Counted from the first letter of the stretch, positions 1 through 5,734 are shown. The stretch is 9,477 nucleotides of DNA from DHVE2 group archaeon (GCA_015520975.1 WAOZ01000042.1:1-9477); one strand, 5' to 3'. Made by a program: numbers and translations. The notes: generated by a model from the sequence alone, not told the origin.

Positions 1-753
1 CTCGCGAGATGCGTGGATGAAAAGTGCCTTCTTCTCCTCACTCACCGCGGACGCCGCGTTTCTGCTGGAATCCACTGGATCTATAAAAACAACTGGATCT
101 TTGAACATGGGGCCACGGGATTCTAAATAAAGATACACCTTTCTTCTCCACCGCGATACTTTTTTAAGCACATTTTCAAAGGATTCGTATTTGAGCACAA
201 GCAACTCCGTCAAATATCCAGAAATGCCCTGAATTTTTGCCTCGGCGCCGTAGGCGCCGATACCTTTTAGAAATGCTTTCAGAAGTCTTACCTCGGCCCT
301 CTGCCAGTCTTTTAGATGTTTTTTCACATATTCCGTATGAAACGGCGTGCGGTCAACGGCACTTATCTTTTTCGAAGGATCGGAAATTTTATAACACGGA
401 ACTATGTCCACATTGAAACCTTTAAAAACCCCGCGCCAGTAAGGATGCTCGGCGTATTTGGCGAAGCCGTCCGGAAGCACCTTTTTCCCAACGGAGATAC
501 CCACTTCTTTGAGTTTTTCGCGGGGCAAATCGGGTGGAAGCAGTAGAAAAATATCAATATCAGGATTTTTCAGAAATGTACCCTTGGCCACGGAGCCCAC
601 AAGCACCGCATCACCATCTATGCCGTTATTTTTAAGCTCTTCCTTCACTTTCGATAAAATAGTCTCCGCTGCATCAAGTATTTCCCTCTTTTCCTCTGGC
701 GTGGGACTTATTTTCGATAAAACAATCTTCTTTATTTCCTGCTCATCAGTAAT
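1..753 (-). CDS. cca: CCA-adding enzyme (archaeal class I tRNA nucleotidyltransferase), 5' part only
   Basis: This enzyme adds or repairs the 3'-terminal CCA of tRNAs in the cytoplasm, using CTP and ATP without a template. The visible 251 codons cover the N-terminal catalytic half; the family is about 440 aa and the rest lies left of base 1. Seen directly: the nucleotidyltransferase signature GSVAKGTF, the metal-binding pair in NPDIDIFLLLP, the third carboxylate in NVDIVPCYK, then SAVDRTPFH, GAYGAEAK, GYLTELLVLKYESF and VDPVDSSRNAAS. All are typical of the Archaeoglobus-type enzyme. The frame is open from a TGA at 774-772. It has no ATG, GTG or TTG before a GTG at 648, which would cut off the conserved N-terminal helices. 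I place the start at ATT 753-751, because GGAGGCGAT (765-757) sits upstream with the GGAGG core 7 nt away. The start lies inside the end of nac (22-bp overlap), so translation is probably coupled. Family certain; start inferred. Confidence 0.93.
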   Translation of the reverse strand, partial: MTDEQEIKKIVLSKISPTPEEKREILDAAETILSKVKEELKNNGIDGDAVLVGSVAKGTFLKNPDIDIFLLLPPDLPREKLKEVGISVGKKVLPDGFAKYAEHPYWRGVFKGFNVDIVPCYKISDPSKKISAVDRTPFHTEYVKKHLKDWQRAEVRLLKAFLKGIGAYGAEAKIQGISGYLTELLVLKYESFENVLKKVSRWRRKVYLYLESRGPMFKDPVVFIDPVDSSRNAASAVSEEKKALFIHASRE

Positions 754-1070
754 ATTATCGCCTCCGCGGGCTCACCGCCAGATTCTCTGAGCGCTTCTAT
801 TGCTTCCTCCTCGGTGCATCCGGTCTGCTGCATCACCAGCTGAACATCCTCTTCGGTAAACGGCTCTTCATTTTCCTCGGTTACCTGTTCAACCTTGCGC
901 ATCTCACCGACTACCTGAATCATTTTCTGACCCTGGATTTCCATGACCATTACCTGCGGATCGTCAACGACATAATCTCCATCGCGAGCTTTTATTATCA
1001 CCTGATAGGCATCAACTTCCTTGGCTTTGAGCTGGCGCATCAATCTCCGCATCTCTCTCGGATTGAACAT
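732..1070 (-). CDS. nac: Archaeal nascent polypeptide-associated complex protein (alpha-NAC)
   Basis: Homodimeric ribosome-associated chaperone that contacts nascent chains at the tunnel exit. The 112-aa product begins MFNPREMRRLMRQ, the NPRxM start typical of archaeal NAC. It has a beta-rich NAC domain at about residues 15-62 (AYQVIIKARDGDYVVDDPQV...) and a C-terminal UBA domain at about 71-110 (FTEEDVQLVMQQTGCTEEEA). Length is normal for the family. The frame extends to TTG 1088, but the TATA element at 1097-1092 is centred about 24 nt before ATG 1070, so a leaderless start at 1070 fits better; the extra MKGLSV is unlikely. It is the first gene of a nac-cca unit, with cca starting inside its last codons. 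It is divergent from the small protein at 1159. Confidence 0.95.
   Translation of the reverse strand: MFNPREMRRLMRQLKAKEVDAYQVIIKARDGDYVVDDPQVMVMEIQGQKMIQVVGEMRKVEQVTEENEEPFTEEDVQLVMQQTGCTEEEAIEALRESGGEPAEAIILLMSRK
757..765 (-). promoter_or_regulatory. Shine-Dalgarno of cca inside the nac 3' end
   Basis: On the minus strand this reads GGAGGCGAT, 8 of 9 matches to GGAGGTGAT, the complement of the usual archaeal 16S rRNA 3' end. The GGAGG core (765-761) is 7 nt from ATT 753, ideal spacing. It is 14 nt from ATG 746, which lies in the nac frame. This decides the cca start call. It is also nac coding sequence, so a chance match is possible. Confidence 0.65.
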
Positions 1071-1090
1071 AACGGACAATCCCTTCAATG

Positions 1091-1105
1091 CTATAAAGAT
1101 TTTCC
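1091..1105 (-). promoter_or_regulatory. BRE/TATA promoter of nac
   Basis: The minus strand reads GAAAATCTTTATAG. TTTATA at 1097-1092 is preceded by an A-rich BRE-like stretch. The box is centred about 24 nt upstream of ATG 1070, implying transcription starts at or next to the start codon. Confidence 0.6.
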
Positions 1106-1119
1106 GTCTAACCGTTTTT

Positions 1120-1134
1120 TAAAAACTTTTATAT
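1120..1134 (+). promoter_or_regulatory. BRE/TATA promoter of the small gene at 1159
   Basis: AAAAACTTTTATAT is close to the archaeal BRE-TATA consensus. The TATA part (1127-1134) is centred about 28 nt before ATG 1159 but only about 10 nt before ATG 1141. It therefore argues against the two upstream in-frame starts, GTG 1138 and ATG 1141. Confidence 0.6.
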
Positions 1135-1158
1135 TTTGTGATGGCTTACCATAAAATA

Positions 1159-1392
1159 ATGCCCACTGAACTGAGTCAAAAAATTCAGGATATTATGACG
1201 CGGGAGATGGGTCAGCTGGGGAAGTTTATAATAAAAAAGCAATGCAGGGATCTTGGCATAGATCCGGACAACATAAAGGAGGAGGATGTACCAAAGTTAG
1301 CGAGGGCACTGGGGCGTGTTATGGTCACATTCGGGGGGCCTGAAAAGGGTAGAGCCGTTGAGAACGAGATAAGGCGTCTGGTTAAAAAGTAA
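1159..1392 (+). CDS. Small helical archaeal protein, function unknown
   Basis: I do not recognise a named family. The 77-aa product is charged, cysteine-poor (one Cys) and predicted all-helical by eye. It runs MPTELSQKIQDIM, then GQLGKFIIKKQCRDLGIDP, then EEDVPKLARALGRVM, then a GGPEKGRAVENEIRRL tail. There is no signal peptide, membrane segment or metal motif. The architecture, with two amphipathic helices separated by a GIDPxNI turn, resembles small archaeal-only proteins of unknown role, but I cannot name one. In-frame GTG 1138 and ATG 1141 would add six or seven residues; promoter position favours ATG 1159. It is a single-gene unit, divergent from nac, and its stop overlaps the tyw1 stop by 11 bp tail to tail. 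Own promoter and a clean frame make it a real gene. Confidence 0.75.
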   Translation: MPTELSQKIQDIMTREMGQLGKFIIKKQCRDLGIDPDNIKEEDVPKLARALGRVMVTFGGPEKGRAVENEIRRLVKK

Positions 1393-2317
1393 GTTTTCCC
1401 TCTTCCAGCGTTCTGTATCTGGATAGAAGAACCACGCGGCTGTCTTCTTTCTCGCCAACGAAATTGTAGCCGAGGATTTCGCTGAGTTTCTCACCGAATT
1501 TAACTATTTCTTCGTGCGATGGCATATTGGAGAGCGTGAGCCTTTCACGGGAATATCCCACAAAAACATAAGCCTTTGGCTCTATAAAATCCGGCTCCGC
1601 TTTGGAATCAAGTGCTGCATACTCTTTCTCATATCCGAGGTTCCAGCCCCGAACCAGTGTGTGCCTTATGACCCTTCGAGTATCCAGCGAGGGTAAAAGC
1701 TCCAAGGTCTTGTTGAGCCTTTTCCATCCGTTCGGTATCATAGGCACGAGCAGTTTCCTGTATATTTCTTCGGTGGGTGCGGCCACGGTGACATAAAGCT
1801 GTGTGGGTAGCGGATCCAGATTTTCCAGAACCTCGGGCATGGTGCCGTTTGTAACCAAAAATGTTGTGAAGCCCCTCTTGTGGTACTCCTCTATCAACTC
1901 TCCCAAAAATGGATACAGAGTTGGCTCTCCCGTTAGACTTATCGCCACATGTTTCGGATTCATCGCTTCGTTCCACATCTCCTCTGAGACACGGGGGTCG
2001 CCTTTGTAACCCACCACAAGCCTTCTCTGCTGTTTTATGCTCTCCTCAACAATGTATTCGGGAGGATCAGGGTTGCGAATATGCATCTCGGTGAATCCCT
2101 GAAACCGCCAGCAAAATAAGCAGTTCTGTGTGCATTGATTCACCGCGGGGCTCATTTGCAGACAGCGATGCGTGTGTATACCGTAAAAGGTTTGTTTATA
2201 ACATACTCTTCCACGCAGTAAAGATTCCCGAAGCCAGTGGCACAGTTTAACGGCACTGTGCTCGCCAATCACCGCATAGCCCTGTTTTTTCAAAATCTGT
2301 TTGAGTTCTTTGCGCAT
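1382..2317 (-). CDS. taw1: tRNA 4-demethylwyosine synthase, radical SAM (TYW1/Taw1)
   Basis: Catalyses condensation of pyruvate carbons onto N1-methylguanosine-37 of tRNA-Phe to form imidazoline-ring 4-demethylwyosine, the committed wyosine step. The radical SAM motif CxxxCxxC is seen as CTQNCLFC at C62, C66 and C69. The second [4Fe-4S] cluster ligands C26, C39 and C52 are also present, at the numbering I recall for the Pyrococcus abyssi enzyme. Further signatures are SLTGEPTLYP, FLVTNGTMP, TQLYVTVAAP and FIEPKAYVFVGYSRERL. The product is 311 aa, normal for archaeal single-domain TYW1; there is no flavodoxin domain. The frame continues upstream to 2530, but that extension is not conserved-looking and lies over the divergent gene. 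ATG 2317 has SD-like AAGAGGT and a TATA element at the right distance. The methyltransferase and aminocarboxypropyl steps must be encoded elsewhere. Confidence 0.96.
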   Translation of the reverse strand: MRKELKQILKKQGYAVIGEHSAVKLCHWLRESLLRGRVCYKQTFYGIHTHRCLQMSPAVNQCTQNCLFCWRFQGFTEMHIRNPDPPEYIVEESIKQQRRLVVGYKGDPRVSEEMWNEAMNPKHVAISLTGEPTLYPFLGELIEEYHKRGFTTFLVTNGTMPEVLENLDPLPTQLYVTVAAPTEEIYRKLLVPMIPNGWKRLNKTLELLPSLDTRRVIRHTLVRGWNLGYEKEYAALDSKAEPDFIEPKAYVFVGYSRERLTLSNMPSHEEIVKFGEKLSEILGYNFVGEKEDSRVVLLSRYRTLEEGKLTF

Positions 2318-2327
2318 TCGTACCTCT

Positions 2328-2351
2328 TTATAATAGGAAGTATTTAATCCT
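2328..2351 (-). promoter_or_regulatory. Promoter of tyw1
   Basis: The minus strand carries GGATTAAATA, with TTAAATA at 2347-2341 centred about 27 nt before ATG 2317. A second AT-rich element, TATTATAAAG, lies closer and would be too near to be the TATA box. AAGAGGT (2328-2322) could also serve as a Shine-Dalgarno, so leaderless and SD-led initiation are both possible. Confidence 0.45.
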
Positions 2352-2382
2352 TGCTTTGAAACCTGCGTACTCGCCGCACACA

Positions 2383-2395
2383 AAACAGTTTTATG
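2383..2395 (+). promoter_or_regulatory. BRE/TATA promoter of the nitroreductase gene
   Basis: AAACAGTTTTATG, with TTTTAT at 2389-2394 centred about 26 nt upstream of ATG 2418. This is consistent with a leaderless mRNA. Confidence 0.5.
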
Positions 2396-2417
2396 GTACG
2401 GATGCGATAAGGTTAAT

Positions 2418-3020
2418 ATGGAACTGGATAAAGCAATACATACAAGATGCTCTGTGCGATGGTACAAACAGGAAAAAATCTCAAAAGAGACAATCAATGA
2501 GCTAATCGCTGCGGGGATAAGAGCGCCCACCGCAAGCGGTCTTGAAAACTGGCTCTTCGTGATTTACGGAGAACGCGTAAATGAGAGTGTGTGGAGCCTC
2601 GTTAAAAAAGGCCATATCATTTACTACGAAGCGAGGAATATTCCTCCCGAAAAAATGGAGCTGCTTAAAAGAAGAATGGATAACGGAATGTACCGTGCCC
2701 CGGTGTACATCGGCGTATTTATCAACAGAAATGTCAGAAAATTAAGAGGCAATGAGTTCGCCGAGCACGAGTTCATTATGGCAGTGGAAAGCGCAGCGAT
2801 GGCCATACAGAACCTGATGCTTAAAGCTGTGGAAATGGGCCTTGGAACGTGTTATATAGGCGTGGCATGCTTCAAAGAAATAGAAAGAGAGCTGAAAAAC
2901 ATGGCAGATTTGGGCGATGAATATTATCTCGTTGGACTCATAAGCGTGGGATATCCCGCAGAGGATGTTGAGCCAAGAAAAAGAAAGAAAACTTTAAATG
3001 AAGTTTGCAAGTGGGTATAA
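2418..3020 (+). CDS. Nitroreductase-family FMN oxidoreductase
   Basis: Predicted FMN-dependent NAD(P)H oxidoreductase of the nitroreductase fold, 200 aa and cytoplasmic. Seen: the N-terminal FMN-phosphate motif RCSVRWY (R10, R14), the helix and loop RAPTASGLENW (36-45), which takes the place of the usual AP(S)AxNxQPW, the dimer-interface helix EFIMAVESAAMAIQNLMLKA, the LGTCYIG flavin-binding strand (142-148) and the closing VGYP (177-180). Length is normal. Physiological substrate cannot be deduced: quinones, nitro compounds and flavin or deazaflavin cofactors are all used within this family. The missing Q of NxQPW may mark a non-classical subfamily. It is a single gene with its own promoter, divergent from tyw1, and ends in an oligo-T tract before the convergent tfb. 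Confidence 0.9.
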   Translation: MELDKAIHTRCSVRWYKQEKISKETINELIAAGIRAPTASGLENWLFVIYGERVNESVWSLVKKGHIIYYEARNIPPEKMELLKRRMDNGMYRAPVYIGVFINRNVRKLRGNEFAEHEFIMAVESAAMAIQNLMLKAVEMGLGTCYIGVACFKEIERELKNMADLGDEYYLVGLISVGYPAEDVEPRKRKKTLNEVCKWV

Positions 3021-3026
3021 CTCTTG

Positions 3027-3041
3027 TTTTTGATTTTTTTT
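3027..3041 (+). terminator. Oligo-T terminator of the nitroreductase gene
   Basis: A T5 tract (3027-3031) and a T8 tract (3034-3041) begin six bases after the TAA at 3018-3020. There is no hairpin, which is the normal archaeal form. They sit just before the tfb stop at 3047 and would insulate the convergent pair. Confidence 0.6.
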
Positions 3042-3046
3042 CGGCA

Positions 3047-4000
3047 TCATACTTCAACAGGTAAATTCAATTTTTCCACCAGTTCTTTGTACCTGTTCCT
3101 TATGGTCACCTCGGTTACACCGGCAACTTCTGCAACCTCGCGCTGCGTTCTTCGTTCATTCATAATTATGGCCGCTATGTATATCGCTGCAGCGGCGACT
3201 CCCGTAGGGCCACGCCCGGAAATTATGTCCCGCTCTTCGGCCATTTTCAGTATCTCGTAAGCTTTCTTTTTCACAGCACCGCTGAGTTTTAATTTGGAGC
3301 AGAATCTGTCAATATAATCCTCGGGCTTGGTTGGGAATATGTTGAGCTTGAGCGTCCTAGCCATTATTCTGTAAACTCTGCCAATTTCCCGCTTTTTGAT
3401 CCTGGTTACGGAGGATATTTCTTCCAGAGTGCGCGGTATACCCAGCATTCTGCATGCAGCGTAAATACTGGCCGCCACAACACCCTCTATGCTCCTTCCC
3501 CTGATCATATTCTCCCGCACCGCTTTTCTGTAAATCACCGCAGCTGTTTCGCGAACATCTTTGGGTAACCCGAGATTCGTGGCCATACGCTCAAGTTCCT
3601 GCAGTGCCTGGCTGAGGTTTCTTTCGGCGGAGTTGCTAACCTTTATTCGTTTCTGCCATTTGCGAAGACGATAAAGCTGTGCTCTGCTGCGAGTGGGTAT
3701 GCTCTTACCGTAAGAATCTTTATTTTTCCACGAAATTTCCGTACTCAGGCCTTTGTCATGTATTGTGTAGGTCATGGGCGCGCCGGTCCTGGCACGGGAT
3801 TCTCTCTGCTCGGAATCAAAAGCCCTCCATTCAGGACCTTGATCAATATAAGCATCATCGATTACCAGCCCACAGTCCATACATACAAGCTCTCCCCGCT
3901 CGTAATCTCTAACCAGATGCGTTGAACCGCATTCTGGACAGCGTGTTATTTCGTCTATCCACTTTTTTCTTTTATCTCTTTTTTCTTCTTCCTCTATCAC
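3047..4000 (-). CDS. tfb: Transcription initiation factor IIB (TFB)
   Basis: Basal factor that bridges TBP-TATA complexes and RNA polymerase. The N-terminal zinc ribbon has C24, C27, C43 and C46 (numbered from GTG 4009) in CPECGSTHLV...LVCMDCG. The B-reader/linker is GPEWRAFDSEQRESRARTG (58-76). Two cyclin-like repeats follow at about 115-215 and 220-312, and the BRE-reading helix-turn-helix VTEVTIRNRYKEL (298-310) is intact. All functional parts are present and length is normal. Two in-frame GTG starts exist, 4009 and 4000. SD GAGGTG at 4012-4007 is 6 nt from GTG 4000 and overlaps GTG 4009, so I prefer 4000 (317 aa). No other start precedes the zinc ribbon. The gene begins inside the 3' end of gar1 and is probably co-transcribed with and translationally coupled to it. 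Whether other TFB paralogues exist cannot be told. Confidence 0.97.
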   Translation of the reverse strand: MIEEEEKRDKRKKWIDEITRCPECGSTHLVRDYERGELVCMDCGLVIDDAYIDQGPEWRAFDSEQRESRARTGAPMTYTIHDKGLSTEISWKNKDSYGKSIPTRSRAQLYRLRKWQKRIKVSNSAERNLSQALQELERMATNLGLPKDVRETAAVIYRKAVRENMIRGRSIEGVVAASIYAACRMLGIPRTLEEISSVTRIKKREIGRVYRIMARTLKLNIFPTKPEDYIDRFCSKLKLSGAVKKKAYEILKMAEERDIISGRGPTGVAAAAIYIAAIIMNERRTQREVAEVAGVTEVTIRNRYKELVEKLNLPVEV

Positions 4001-4223
4001 CTCTACCACCTCTTTTCAGATATATTTCGCCCACCTTTCTCCCCCAGGGTCGCTCTATTTTTATCTTGATGTACGGCCTTTTCACAGGTCCGAAGATCTT
4101 GACCACGCGGCCTATGTATTTGCCGCTGGATGCGTACGCGCGATATCCCATAACCGAATCCGTGGTTCGTGCAATTATTTCCGATTTTTTAACACAAACA
4201 ATCTCCGCCCTCTTTTTTTCCAT
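3972..4223 (-). CDS. gar1: H/ACA RNP protein Gar1
   Basis: Small subunit of archaeal H/ACA guide RNPs that, with Cbf5, Nop10 and L7Ae, pseudouridylate rRNA. It is 83 aa with the six-stranded barrel typical of Gar1. Strands seen are IIARTTDSVMGYRAYASSGKYIG, RVVKIFGPVKRPYIKIKI and a closing VGEIYLK; the GPVKRPY segment is the family hallmark contacting Cbf5. The tail RGGRGDRGRRKKR is basic and RGG-like, a miniature of the GAR tails of eukaryotic Gar1. ATG 4223 is preceded by a TATA element at 4255-4248. It is the first gene of gar1-tfb, a pairing common in euryarchaea, and its last nine or more codons overlap tfb in another frame. Confidence 0.92.
   Translation of the reverse strand: MEKKRAEIVCVKKSEIIARTTDSVMGYRAYASSGKYIGRVVKIFGPVKRPYIKIKIERPWGRKVGEIYLKRGGRGDRGRRKKR
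4007..4012 (-). promoter_or_regulatory. Shine-Dalgarno of tfb within gar1
   Basis: The minus strand reads GAGGTG, a six-base match to the archaeal anti-SD complement, 6 nt before GTG 4000. It covers the alternative GTG at 4009, which is why the downstream start is preferred. Confidence 0.55.
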
Positions 4224-4247
4224 ACATTGGAATATACGGTGGCAAAG

Positions 4248-4262
4248 TATTTAAAGTTTTCG
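4248..4262 (-). promoter_or_regulatory. BRE/TATA promoter of gar1-tfb
   Basis: The minus strand reads CGAAAACTTTAAATA, an excellent BRE plus TATA match. The TATA part (4255-4248) is centred about 28 nt before ATG 4223. Confidence 0.65.
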
Positions 4263-4300
4263 TAAATATTAAAAAATTTTCTGTTCTAATTTTCATTGCC

Positions 4301-4319
4301 AAAAATAGAGGTGAAAAAA
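4301..4319 (-). terminator. Oligo-T terminator of the carboxypeptidase gene
   Basis: On the minus strand a T6 tract (4319-4314) and a T5 tract (4305-4301) follow the TAA at 4325-4323 within 20 nt. The next gene, gar1, has its own promoter downstream, so termination here makes sense. Confidence 0.5.
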
Positions 4320-4322
4320 GAA

Positions 4323-5726
4323 TTATTTGCTGGAAAACCTGCCAAGCGCCAGAATGATTATAATCAGAAGAGTTACGAACATCGGATTGAATTCCGGCAC
4401 CGGTTGAAGATCCACTCTGACACCCCAGTTGGATGTTGGAAGTATAGTGGTGGACGCTGCCCCATTGCTTATCTCTATTCTATCTGTAAAGCTCCAGTTG
4501 TGAGCCAGCGTGCCGAGATTGAGCATATAGAAACCGTTGGATTCCGGCATGACTGTGATATTATCCCCCGTAGCAAGATCAGTGGCTTTAACTGGAAGAT
4601 TGGGGTAGGCAGCATAGCCGTAGATTATGTACGGCTTGGCAGGGAAAGTCCCATTATGGATGCTCATATCCCCGGTCATCAGTGCGTAAACCATGGAGGG
4701 ATAATTATTCTCGCACGCGGGCAAGATGGATGATGTGGGCGGGTGAAAATCGTTACCTTCGAGTTCTATCGTAAAACTTATCGCATGTTCAACGCTCTGG
4801 AACCAGTCCTCTGCCGCACCAGATGCAGGATATAAATCAGTGGATTTTACAACGGAATACTGTGTGGTTGGCATGAGTTTGCTCATATTTGTCCCTATGG
4901 CAAATTCCACATAATCATAGGGTCGCGGTGCATCGTAACTGTACCCCGGCGGCACGAGAATCTCCGAGGAATAGCTGTGATAAGTAAGATACAGATTAAT
5001 TGTGTGATTCAGAGCAAAATCGCGCAATGCACGGGTTTCTGGTTCGCTGAACGGCGCCGGTCCACGATAGGTGATGCTGTTGGGATCACTGGATCCATTT
5101 ATCCAGTCAATATCGTAATTTCTGTTGAGATCCACACCTTCTATGGTGAACCATCCGTCATTTTCAAAAACACCATCTCCGTCATTATCTCTGCAATTTT
5201 TACGCCAGTCCTGAATTGCGTTCAGATCCCCGTTTCCATCGTACACATAGCCGTCGGGATTCACCATAGGCACCACATAGATTTCTCTGTGATCCACAAG
5301 CCATTTTATTGTGTCGTTTGTGGAATAATTTGTAACCAAAGCCTGAATGAAATAAAGAGGTACTTCCAGCGCAAGCCATTCCCGGGCGTGATGCAATCCA
5401 TCAATAAGCACTTCGGGCTCATCTTCATCCGCGGAAACATTATCGGATATCTTCACCAGAAATATATCGCGGGGTGTATCGTACTTCCCAGAACTCTCAT
5501 TCCATCCGTATGTGTGCCCTATAACGGTAACATTCATTATATCAGGATACTGCGATTGAAGTGCGTAAAGCGTGGATTTGACCTCGGAGTAAGAGGCGTA
5601 GTGGTCAAATGTAAAGCCAACGCGTACATTGGGTTGCGTGTTTTTATGCGGATTCGTCGTTATAGATGCTATTCCTATCATCATTATCAGCACAATAACG
5701 ATACCTACAGCCACCCCTTTTCTCAT
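4323..5726 (-). CDS. Secreted M14 zinc carboxypeptidase with C-terminal VPxxxP sorting tail
   Basis: Extracytoplasmic metallo-carboxypeptidase removing C-terminal residues from peptides. The 467-aa product has a signal peptide (MRKGVAVGIVIVLIMMIG...). The M14 domain at about 40-350 holds zinc ligands H113 and E116 (HHARE) and H250 (YHSYS), substrate-binding R175 (DWRKN) and N201-R202 (DLNRNYD), Y299 (LYPASG, the CPA Tyr248 equivalent) and catalytic E321 (FTIELEG). All are intact. A DNDGDG loop (180-185) lies between R175 and NR. About 360-435 looks like a small beta domain. The C-terminus has VPEFNP (443-448), a hydrophobic stretch of about 13 residues and a GRFSSK tail, the layout of archaeosortase substrates. 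Several N-x-S/T sequons fit surface display. The frame extends to 5804, but the signal peptide and a TATA box about 24 nt upstream fix ATG 5726. Divergent from the TrmB-type regulator. Confidence 0.95.
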   Translation of the reverse strand: MRKGVAVGIVIVLIMMIGIASITTNPHKNTQPNVRVGFTFDHYASYSEVKSTLYALQSQYPDIMNVTVIGHTYGWNESSGKYDTPRDIFLVKISDNVSADEDEPEVLIDGLHHAREWLALEVPLYFIQALVTNYSTNDTIKWLVDHREIYVVPMVNPDGYVYDGNGDLNAIQDWRKNCRDNDGDGVFENDGWFTIEGVDLNRNYDIDWINGSSDPNSITYRGPAPFSEPETRALRDFALNHTINLYLTYHSYSSEILVPPGYSYDAPRPYDYVEFAIGTNMSKLMPTTQYSVVKSTDLYPASGAAEDWFQSVEHAISFTIELEGNDFHPPTSSILPACENNYPSMVYALMTGDMSIHNGTFPAKPYIIYGYAAYPNLPVKATDLATGDNITVMPESNGFYMLNLGTLAHNWSFTDRIEISNGAASTTILPTSNWGVRVDLQPVPEFNPMFVTLLIIIILALGRFSSK

Positions 5727-5734
5727 ATGAAACC

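Noticed and set aside
242..260. Perfect inverted repeat TCGGCGCC-GTA-GGCGCCGA
   Set aside because: It lies inside cca and encodes the conserved GAYGAE segment; repeated Gly-Ala codons (GGC GCC) create the palindrome.
739..751. TGATGA-like C-box on the minus strand near the nac stop
   Set aside because: No matching D box, C'/D' pair or kink-turn at suitable spacing; it is explained by nac and cca coding.
458..790. 110-codon plus-strand frame opposite cca
   Set aside because: Shadow of cca; Ser/Phe-rich low-complexity translation and no promoter or ribosome site.
1629..1976. 115-codon minus-strand frame within tyw1
   Set aside because: Out-of-frame shadow of tyw1, which has conserved motifs throughout this stretch.
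2318..2530. N-terminal extension of tyw1 (71 codons)
   Set aside because: It overlaps the divergent nitroreductase and both promoters, has no TYW1 similarity, and starts upstream of the TATA element.
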